DNA from: Tubiluchus corallicola
Lineage: Eukaryota; Priapulida; Priapulimorpha; Priapulimorphida; Tubiluchidae
Direction of reading: 5' to 3'
DNA length: 24,342 nucleotides
NCBI GenBank assembly: GCA_030141605.1
Contig: JAQGDQ010001818.1
Coordinates: forward strand, 1 to 24,342
The position numbers were made by a program, and so were the translations under genes. The notes below the pieces were generated by a model that saw only the letters and a list, made by a program, of their open reading frames with translations, was not told the origin of the DNA and did not search any database. Each line of letters starts with the position of its first letter. Positions within the stretch are counted from its first letter, which is position 1. Shown here piece after piece: positions 20,901 to 24,342 of this stretch.

Positions 20901-22822
20901 GTTACTGTTATTGTCACTGTTATAGTCATTGTCATTGTTACTGTTATTGTCACTGTTATTGTCATTGTTACTGTTATTGTCACTGTCATTGTTACTGTTA
21001 TTGTCACTGTTATTGTCATTGTTACTGTCAGTGTCATTGTTACTGTCATTGTCATTGTCACTGATATTGTCATTGTTACTGTCATTGTCATTGTCACTGA
21101 TATTGTCATTGTTACTGTCAGTGTCATTGTTACTGTCATTGTCATTTTCACTGATATTGTCATTGTCACTGTCATTGTCATTGTTACTGTTATTGTCACT
21201 GTTATTGTCATTGTCACTGTCACTGTCATTGTCACTGTCATTGTTGCTAACTGTTAATTCTTTACTTTTTCCAAGCGTACCTTCCGGGACACGTACTTTG
21301 GGACGGTGCGTTCAATGCCGGTTGCTTCTACTTCAATCAAAGTTTTGCGAATTATACCCTTCTGAAACTGGCATCGATGTCCCCCGTCATGTGCATCCAT
21401 TACTGCTACGAGTTAGGTAGGTATGATGTAAATTTGAACGTTCTTTTCAGTTCGTATCAGTGTTAAGTTAAAATCGTAAATGTTGAACAGTGTTGAGAAG
21501 CACGATCATCGTTTCCGAAAATTTGAATATAATTACAGTAAGTCCTCACTTAACGACGCCCCGTTTAACGACGTTTCGTTTTAACGACGCTGAACATACA
21601 GTAAGTCCTCACTTAACGACTCCCCGTTTAACGACGTTTTGTTTTAACGACGCTGAACATACAGTAAGTCCTCACTTAATGACTCCCCATTTAATGACGT
21701 TTCATTTTAACGACTCTGATCATACAGCAAGTCCTCACTTAATGACTCCCCGTTTAAAGACGTTTCATTTTAACGACGCTGAACATACGGTAAGTCTTCA
21801 CTTAACGACTCCCCGTTTAACGATGCTGAACATACAGTTAGTCTTCACTTAACGACTCCCCGTTTAACGACGTTTTGTTTTAACGACGCTGAACATACAG
21901 TAAGTCCCCACTTAATGACTCCCCGTTTAGCGACGTTTCGTTTTAACGACGCTGAACAGTTGACACCGTTTTTTCGCTTAACGACGCACGTTTCATTTTA
22001 ATGACGATTTTTTACTTTGCTCACAGCCATCTTTGATTTAAGCAACAACTTTTTAATGTAATTTGAACCATTAAAACAGTGCATATTGTGTTCGTCTGTT
22101 TTAAAAATACACTAGTAATGTAAAACAGTACCATTATTATATATTATAATGAAGCCAGATGGCGCTGATATTATGTGTGGTTCATGTGAATGTGCAGAAA
22201 CAGCAAAAATTTGATTATAAACTGCCAAGTTACTCTTCTTACACCCTCCGTGCCAGTGGAACAGGTGCTGAGCTGATAAAAAAGCGCCACCTACTAGAGC
22301 CATTACATTCCATCGTACTTATGGAAGCCAGTACACAATGGCTTCGTAACGGACAGAACCCTTACATTGCAGGGGTGGGGTTGAAGACAAAGAGCATTTG
22401 GTTACAGTATGTTTTTGCTTCCTGACGTATCACTAAACCCTAGCCGTTTGTAACATTGAGAACTATTTGCATTCTGTTTGAACCTGAATGCAAACTTTTT
22501 GCAATGGGATTCTGCCTGCAACCGTTGCTATACTAACCATACAAAGTATCTAAGGTCGCCCCATGGCTTGGCTGTTAGTTGAGATGTTAACTAGAGATCT
22601 GATTAGCATAGTCTTATTTACGTTACTTTACAGGGGAAAATTTTGCAGTATTACCCAGTTACGATGAATGCACATGTGCGCCTACCTTGGAGTCCAACGT
22701 TCGACCCGCCCCAGAGAAGAATTGCGCCCCTTGCAGTGGAGTATTTTCAGGACGTAACAATAACTTTGGCATTTGTGGTTCTAAAGTCACAAGTTATGCT
22801 GGCATTTATACCGTTTATAGCG
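8644..22822 (+). CDS. Multi-WSC-domain type II membrane protein gene (7 exons seen, 3' incomplete)
   Basis: Spliced model: 8644-8765, 10583-10746, 14147-14458, 15873-16166, 17758-18093, 21276-21416, 22634-22822 (1558 nt, 519 codons plus 1 nt). All introns are GT-AG; intron 1 is phase 2, the others phase 1, and the frame is open throughout. The product has no N-terminal signal peptide. It has a charged 59-residue tail, one hydrophobic helix at about 60-82, then four WSC modules at about 104-199, 204-297, 305-409 and 423-519. Each module has the Gly-Cys-aromatic start, a CxxxC pair followed by Gly, a CxC pair and late cysteines. NxS/T sequons at N141, N335, N357, N430 and N435 fit a lumenal or extracellular ectodomain. 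WSC domains are known from yeast Wsc stress sensors, Kremen and polycystin-1, where they are thought to bind carbohydrate. Ligand, orthologue and gene name are not recognised. The gene runs off the right edge; introns contain many repeats. Confidence 0.85.
8766..10582 (+). other. Intron 1 (1817 bp)
   Basis: GT-AG intron, phase 2, between the tail and membrane-anchor exons. Its first half holds an antisense copy of a dispersed repeat (8801-9240). The rest (9340-10582) is AT-rich single-copy-looking sequence; open frames there resemble no protein I recognise. About 10020-10165 reads as a possible heavily decayed LINE C-terminus, too weak to call. Confidence 0.8.
8801..9240 (-). repeat. Dispersed repeat family, copy 2 (antisense, intron 1)
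   Basis: The reverse complement aligns in order with 15440-15861: CTCTCAGTTCAG, GTGCTCA/GAGCA...GGTAAA(C/T)T, AAATTTGAAATTT, CCTAGTTTTAGTACAACAC, AGATATT, TTAATTATCAGA, GTATACTTT, GGACTTGAAAA and ATGAAAAAT. Its end lies about 35 bp inside intron 1 from the exon 1 donor. Confidence 0.7.
10583..10746 (+). CDS. Exon 2: transmembrane anchor, residues 41-95
   Basis: The acceptor is tcctacttccag|G at 10582, which completes Arg41. Residues 42-59 are polar (an Asn run, then EPGCSC). Residues 60-82 are strongly hydrophobic (WLFFQLVLFIILLII...AGLSW), long enough for one membrane span; residues 85-87 are RKK. There is no cleavable signal peptide and the cysteine modules lie C-terminal to the helix, so a type II orientation (N-terminus in the cytosol) is the natural reading. 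Basic residues lie on both sides of the helix, so charge alone does not settle topology. Cys57 and Cys59 next to the membrane could be palmitoylated (inference). The donor is AATG|GTAAGT, a strong consensus, phase 1. Confidence 0.82.
11128..11672. repeat. 46-57-bp minisatellite
   Basis: About ten diverged copies of a unit built from GATGTACATACATCACTCC, ACCTTATCATAGCCAT and a (C)GTACAACAT or CATCACAT linker. Units vary in length through optional ACATCACTCCGCC and GATGATG insertions. Frames on both strands spanning it are artefacts. Confidence 0.93.
11815..11975. repeat. TA / CA compound microsatellite
   Basis: (TA)n and (TATC)n grading into a pure (CA)n run at 11940-11970. No coding content. 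Confidence 0.93.
12136..12339 (-). pseudogene. Decayed LINE-derived C-terminal fragment (probable)
   Basis: The minus-strand frame reads RICQYVIHPPAIQTERHVLC then ECCLTEDIRSRY, followed by Phe- and Ile-rich residues. This resembles the zinc-knuckle-like tail after the reverse transcriptase of many metazoan LINEs (pattern RxCxxC...ETExHxLxxCPLYxDIRxxY). One expected Cys is Val here and no reverse-transcriptase core is intact upstream, so it is a remnant. Similarity is by eye only. Confidence 0.35.
12745..12955. other. Non-coding between LINE remnant and minisatellite
   Basis: Nothing recognisable. Confidence 0.5.
12981..13490. repeat. 20-bp minisatellite, about 26 copies
   Basis: Unit TGTTATCTTCACAGAGATAC, uniform in length. 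Only the two bases after GAT vary (AC, GA or AA). Because 20 is not a multiple of 3, successive units cycle through three frames and give a 107-codon pseudo-ORF. Each unit contains GTTATC or GATAAC (GATA-type) sites. Confidence 0.97.
13800..14110 (+). mobile_element. Non-LTR retroelement 3' end with terminal stem-loop
   Basis: A pyrimidine-rich 3'UTR-like stretch, a perfect 8-bp inverted pair AGGGCAGG (13981-13988) and CCTGCCCT (14014-14021), then GAGAAAATAAATGTTCTATG and TTCTAT repeats at 14078-14105. A stem-loop followed by a short simple tail is the usual 3' end of CR1/L2-type elements. No coding portion remains (5' truncated). The tail stops about 35 bp before the exon 3 acceptor. Confidence 0.5.
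14147..14458 (+). CDS. Exon 3: WSC domain 1, residues 96-199
   Basis: The acceptor is gctttgctttttacag|CG, with a good pyrimidine tract. The exon is 312 bp, exactly 104 codons, phase 1 at both ends, so it is a self-contained module. The eight cysteines follow the WSC pattern: C107 (RGCW), C129/C133 (ECIHLC), C158/C160 (CHC), C177/C180 (CRKC) and C188 (YCG), ending in FAVYAT. There is a sequon at N141 (NTS). The donor GTGGGT at 14459 is the weakest in the gene. If it is not used, the frame continues to a stop at 14617 and adds a hydrophobic stretch. A retroelement tail ends about 35 bp upstream and a 110-bp tandem array begins about 140 bp downstream. Confidence 0.88.
14598..15037. repeat. 110-bp tandem array, four copies (intron 3)
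   Basis: Copies begin at 14598, 14708, 14818 and 14928, each with GATAAACATACCTTACTCTT, TTTATGCCAAGTGTGTGCAA and CTGTGGCCCGTCGAGAG. The GCAAACTGTGGCCC block resembles the subterminal part of hAT elements (CAAACTGCGGCCCG); the array may be amplified from such an end (inference). Confidence 0.95.
15440..15861 (+). repeat. Dispersed repeat family, copy 3 (sense, intron 3)
   Basis: Most complete copy. It matches copy 2 from about GCTGTACCTCTCAGTTCAGG to ATGAAAAATGATCCTGTCTT. The matching region runs to within about 12 bp of the exon 4 acceptor AG at 15871-15872, so the family's end overlaps the branch-point/pyrimidine-tract region. Confidence 0.7.
15873..16166 (+). CDS. Exon 4: WSC domain 2, residues 200-297
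   Basis: The acceptor is tctttaactctttcag|AT. The exon is 294 bp (98 codons), phase 1 at both ends. WSC signatures are YQGCF (C207), ECLTQC (C234/C238) followed by RDRG, CQC (C259/C261), NCVSC (C274/C277) and TCPG (C285), with the usual SVSVYST end. Eight cysteines imply four disulfides. No NxS/T sequon is seen here, unlike the other three modules. The donor is GAAA|GTAAGT, close to consensus. The last 60-70 bases of the preceding intron match a dispersed repeat found elsewhere in the window, so part of this acceptor's pyrimidine tract seems repeat-derived. Confidence 0.88.
16237..16790 (-). mobile_element. Truncated LINE 3' region, antisense in intron 4
   Basis: On the minus strand: a GGTCCCAAGCGCGGATAAAT and GGGAGGGTTAGGGTCAGGAA block, the decayed C-terminal frame above, then a (TAAA)n tail. 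The first block resembles the GGTCCCAAGCCCGGATAAAT element I know from RTE-type LINEs in many animals. The middle is disrupted. A C10 homopolymer lies at 16761-16772. Confidence 0.55.
16299..16430 (-). pseudogene. Non-LTR reverse transcriptase C-terminal remnant (RTE/Jockey-type)
   Basis: The minus-strand frame ends at a TAG (16299-16301) and reads LRWYGHLKRR, a spacer, VNNRNAWRKLIHNGDPA, stop. The RWxGH...R..WR.LI..GDP ending is the well-known extreme C-terminus of many LINE reverse transcriptases. It is followed on the minus strand by a GAAGAAGAAA stretch and a (TAAA)n tail at 16237-16270. The reverse-transcriptase core is missing; the element is 5' truncated inside intron 4. Confidence 0.7.
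16795..17235. repeat. Two more probable retroelement ends in opposite orientation
   Basis: Left: TTATTTATTCGGCACAAAAA (antisense tail type). Right: AATAAATTGATTAATTGATT (sense tail type, 17210-17230). The pyrimidine-rich sequence between has no convincing frame. Confidence 0.35.
17236..17757. other. End of intron 4, AT-rich
   Basis: No gene or repeat recognised before the exon 5 acceptor. Confidence 0.6.
17758..18093 (+). CDS. Exon 5: WSC domain 3, residues 298-409
   Basis: The acceptor is ctgctttttactttag|AC. The exon is 336 bp (112 codons), phase 1 at both ends. WSC features are LGCWEN (C308), TCRAHC (C341/C345) followed by FELGYAYAGLENG, and DCYCGN (C361/C363), the last very close to the yeast Wsc and Kremen pattern. 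This module is the longest and has ten cysteines rather than eight: the region after CYCGN carries C377/C381, C387 and C394/C397. Sequons are at N335 (NLT) and N357 (NGT). The donor is AATG|GTAAGA. This is the most canonical of the four domains and anchors the family call. Confidence 0.9.
18735..18930 (+). mobile_element. Partial copy of the hAT-like element of 7950-8486
   Basis: Aligns with about 8062-8250, including GGCCGTCACTTTGTTTACAT, CACATACATCAGTGTAACCA and ATAAAAATATAGAATCAATT, all in the same order with scattered substitutions. The CAGGG termini are not found on either side, so it is truncated or a related element with different ends. Confidence 0.8.
18930..20508. other. Non-coding part of intron 5
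   Basis: No gene seen. TGCGTGATGCGTATTCG at about 19603 and CGAATCACGCATCATGC at about 20469 are loosely inverted, hinting at a decayed MITE, but the match is too poor to call. Confidence 0.5.
19415..19428. promoter_or_regulatory. RFX X-box-like site
   Basis: GTTGCCATAGCAAC fits the X-box consensus GTNRCC-N-RGYAAC bound by RFX factors. It lies deep in intron 5, possibly in a repeat, so function is unproven. Confidence 0.35.
20509..21245. repeat. TGTYAN hexamer array, about 740 bp (intron 5)
   Basis: About 120 hexamers of TGTCAT, TGTTAC, TGTTAT, TGTCAC and TGTCAG with essentially no change in register. Both strands stay open (Ser/Leu-rich on +, a 255-codon Thr/Val/Met repeat on -), because 6 is a multiple of 3; these are not genes. 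The array ends about 30 bp before the exon 6 acceptor. Confidence 0.97.
21276..21416 (+). CDS. Exon 6: first half of WSC domain 4, residues 410-456
   Basis: The acceptor is ttctttactttttccaag|CG, about 30 bp after a 740-bp hexamer array. The exon is 141 bp (47 codons), phase 1 at both ends. It encodes the amino half of a WSC module: NAGCFYFNQS (C426) and MCIHYCYELG (C449/C453), stopping right after the CxxxC..G element that precedes the CxC strand in the other three modules. Sequons are at N430 (NQS) and N435 (NYT). The donor is TTAG|GTAGGT. The other half is on exon 7, which joins in frame; neither exon alone makes a full domain. Confidence 0.82.
21535..22030 (+). repeat. 63-bp tandem array, seven units (intron 6)
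   Basis: Units start at 21535, 21598, 21661, 21724, 21787, 21834 and 21897. All are 63 bp except the fifth, which is 47 bp. Each unit has ACAGTAAGTCCTCACTTAAC, two or three TTTAACGACG blocks and GACGCTGAACAT. After the last unit come CGCTTAACGACG and TTTTTTACTTTGCTCACA (to about 22025). That end is shared with a separate copy at 22893-22997. Confidence 0.95.
22030..22633. other. Rest of intron 6
   Basis: An open + frame at 22159-22425 and a - frame at 22112-22303 show no recognisable domain. No repeat seen. Confidence 0.5.
22634..22822 (+). CDS. Exon 7: second half of WSC domain 4, residues 457-519
   Basis: The acceptor is tacgttactttacag|GG. The exon is 189 bp (63 codons), phase 1 at both ends. 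It supplies the missing half of WSC4: DECTC (C469/C471), NCAPC (C487/C490), ICGS (C504) and the terminal YAGIYTVYS, giving eight cysteines with exon 6. The donor is AGCG|GTGAGT. The reading frame stays open across this donor, and no stop codon or polyadenylation signal for the gene is seen, so at least one more exon lies beyond 24342. I found no further WSC-like exon in the last 1.5 kb. Confidence 0.84.
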
Positions 22823-22892
22823 GTGAGTGCAATATTTACAAGTTTTTTCAAGCGGTTTCAATTTGTTTCGAGCAGCCATGTTTGATGAATAT

Positions 22893-22997
22893 ACTGTAAG
22901 TTCTCGCTTCAGTACTTCCCATTTAGCGACGTTTCATTTTAACGACGAAATGATGCATCTTTTCGTTTTAACAACGATTTTTTACTTTGCTCACACC
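22893..22997 (+). repeat. Single-unit relative of the 63-bp array (intron 7)
   Basis: Starts ACTGTAAGTTCTCGCTTCAG, contains TTTCATTTTAACGACGA and ends GATTTTTTACTTTGCTCACA, as at 21996-22025. It has one unit rather than seven, so it probably shows the unexpanded form of the element. It begins about 70 bp after the exon 7 donor. Confidence 0.8.
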
Positions 22998-23214
22998 CAA
23001 CACTTTCAAAGCAAAATCGTAACTCACAAGCACATTAACACACGATTAACAAACCTGCTTATGAACAAAATGATACTTAACGTGATTGTTTCTACTTTTA
23101 AAGTATGTATCTACTTGACGAGTTTTAAAGTAGGCAGCGTATGCAACTAACAGAATTTATTAGCTACAGCGGAACATGCGAAAACAAACTAAAATTTCCA
23201 GGTGTGTTCCCACA

Positions 23215-23909
23215 CCCAACTGAATGAATTATGAATTATGAATGAATTTATTCCACAGCGACTCAAGCATACATACAAAGTGATATTACATTGAAAAAAA
23301 TAAACTATAAGAGTTACTGTGAGGAAGGGGAAGGAGCATTGAGCTTTCGAGTCCTCCTCCAGATAAGTGAAACAATTGACAATTAACATTACATTTTCAT
23401 CAGTTATAACATACATTAGAACAAAATAAGTTTTGTTAGTAACTTGAGATCAGGATGAGTAAAATTTTGAGTTAATTATACCGTTGTAGTAGGTAATTCT
23501 TAGATGCTTTTTTAAATTGATAAAGATTAAGAATTTTTATTTCACGTGGAATTGATGACCATATTTTAATAGCATATTTTGATGACTGTTTCATTATATT
23601 TGTTTTTGGAAGGGGGAGTACATAGTTTCCGACTGAATATCTTGGGTAATGATCATGTTGTGTTGAAACTGGACTAAAGTATGACTGAAAAGCTGGTGGA
23701 AGTAGTGAATTATGATAGTGATACATGAAATGAAGACAATACATGCCATATATTTCTTTCACTTTAAGAGTTTTAACAGACAAGTAAATTATATTTGTGG
23801 GAAGGTCATACCTTACATGATATATTAGTTTGAGAATTTTGTTCTGGGTGATTTGTAAAGCTTCCAGATTAGAACTGGCAACATGATCAGTAATATAGCT
23901 GTAGCTCTT
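23215..23909 (-). mobile_element. 5'-truncated LINE insertion, antisense to the WSC gene
   Basis: Contains the reverse-transcriptase end above, a 3'UTR of about 230 bp and, at 23219-23255, the reverse complement of AATAAATTCATTCATAATTC, a simple-sequence tail. 5' truncation is usual for LINE insertions. A target duplication was not identified. Confidence 0.75.
23472..23909 (-). pseudogene. Non-LTR reverse transcriptase C-terminal fragment
   Basis: About 145 codons open on the minus strand, ending TAA at 23472-23474. It reads ITQNKILKLIYHVRYDLPTN, ...LKVKEIY, ...LLPPAFQSYFSPVSTQHDHY, ...YAIKIWSSIPREIK, ...FKKASKNYLL. This is the conserved C-terminal (thumb and beyond) layout of CR1/Jockey-like LINE reverse transcriptases. 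The catalytic core is absent because the fragment is interrupted by a stop at about 23910. It lies antisense within the WSC gene's intron 7. Confidence 0.85.
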
Positions 23910-24342
23910 TCATCGCATTTTTGTAATTAGTTGCGCACTAATTCATTACTCACTTGATAACGAATTGTGCTAATTTTGTTTTCACTTTGTGCAATTGTAT
24001 GTAACTTAACGTTGTGTGAAACTGTAGGGGTTTTTTGTGTAATAATGATAAAAACAATAATAAAAATAAAAATAAAGCAGCACCAAGAGCAGATTGGAAA
24101 TGAGCATAAGAAACATGGCTCTGGTAATCAGCTGCAACCTGATTCTGTCACAGAATTGGCTCGTGAGATCACCATGAATTCCTGCACCCCGCTGAGGACT
24201 CTATAGCAGCCCCCTTGCTACCGCCATTGTGCTCCTTTAAGACCACTTTAGGAGGCCTAACATCTTGATTTGGGATTGCCAAAACGGCTCGAGAAATTTA
24301 TCAATCTCCCCCTCCACTGTACATTGTCATCGTGTGCCCGTT
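23910..24342. other. Window end, non-coding as far as seen
   Basis: An A-rich (AATAAA)n-like run at 24048-24076 (TGATAAAAACAATAATAAAA) suggests another retroelement tail. The rest has no recognised gene; the open + frame to 24206 is a composite of the tail and unknown sequence. Confidence 0.4.

Larger units (their letters stand above)
18094..21275 (+). other. Intron 5 (3182 bp)
   Basis: GT-AG intron, phase 1. 18094-18730: AT-rich, with an unrecognised 80-codon frame at 18488-18730. 18735-18930: partial copy of the hAT-like element. 18930-20508: no recognisable gene; it contains an RFX X-box-like site (19415-19428) and repeat-like AT-rich sequence. 20509-21245: hexamer array running almost to the acceptor. 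Confidence 0.8.

Noticed and set aside
20474-21241. 255-codon Thr/Val/Met-repeat frame on the minus strand
   Set aside because: It is a direct translation of the hexamer array; both strands are open because the period is a multiple of three.

Overview
The window looks like a stretch of an invertebrate metazoan nuclear genome. It is AT-rich, has spliceosomal introns of 1.2-3.4 kb with GT-AG borders, is full of micro- and minisatellites, and carries decayed non-LTR retrotransposon ends and short DNA-transposon derivatives. I see no bacterial operon, CRISPR array, rRNA or tRNA. The phylum cannot be fixed from sequence alone. A cnidarian, sponge, lophotrochozoan or invertebrate deuterostome would all fit.

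The one well-supported gene is on the + strand from 8644 to beyond the right edge; its last visible exon ends at 22822. Seven exons join without a frameshift into 519 codons plus one base. The product reads as a single-pass type II membrane protein: a 59-residue basic cytosolic tail with an acidic di-leucine motif, one transmembrane helix (about residues 60-82), then an ectodomain of four WSC cysteine-rich carbohydrate-binding-type modules. WSC1, WSC2 and WSC3 are each one exon (3, 4 and 5). WSC4 is split over exons 6 and 7. Every intron after exon 2 is phase 1, so the modules are symmetric 1-1 exons, the classic arrangement for exon shuffling. The 3' end of the gene lies outside the window.

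Layout. 1-900: a GA microsatellite and a possible low-complexity reading frame with a downstream AATAAA. 1000-3030: a nested patchwork of direct repeats with GC-rich hairpins and a 55-bp minisatellite. 3150-6460: non-coding, with LINE-like 3' ends, trinucleotide arrays and one copy of a dispersed repeat. 6475-7205 and 7950-8486: two complete non-autonomous DNA transposons with terminal inverted repeats and perfect 8-bp target duplications; the second is hAT-like and stops 157 bp before the start codon. 8644-22822: the WSC gene, whose introns hold a 20-bp minisatellite, a 46-57-bp minisatellite, a 110-bp array, a TGTYAN hexamer array and a 63-bp array, plus further retroelement pieces. 22823-24342: intron 7 of the gene, with an antisense reverse-transcriptase C-terminal fragment.

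The coding exons are small islands in repeat-filled introns, and several repeats end within 10-50 bp of a splice site. No complete autonomous mobile element was found.
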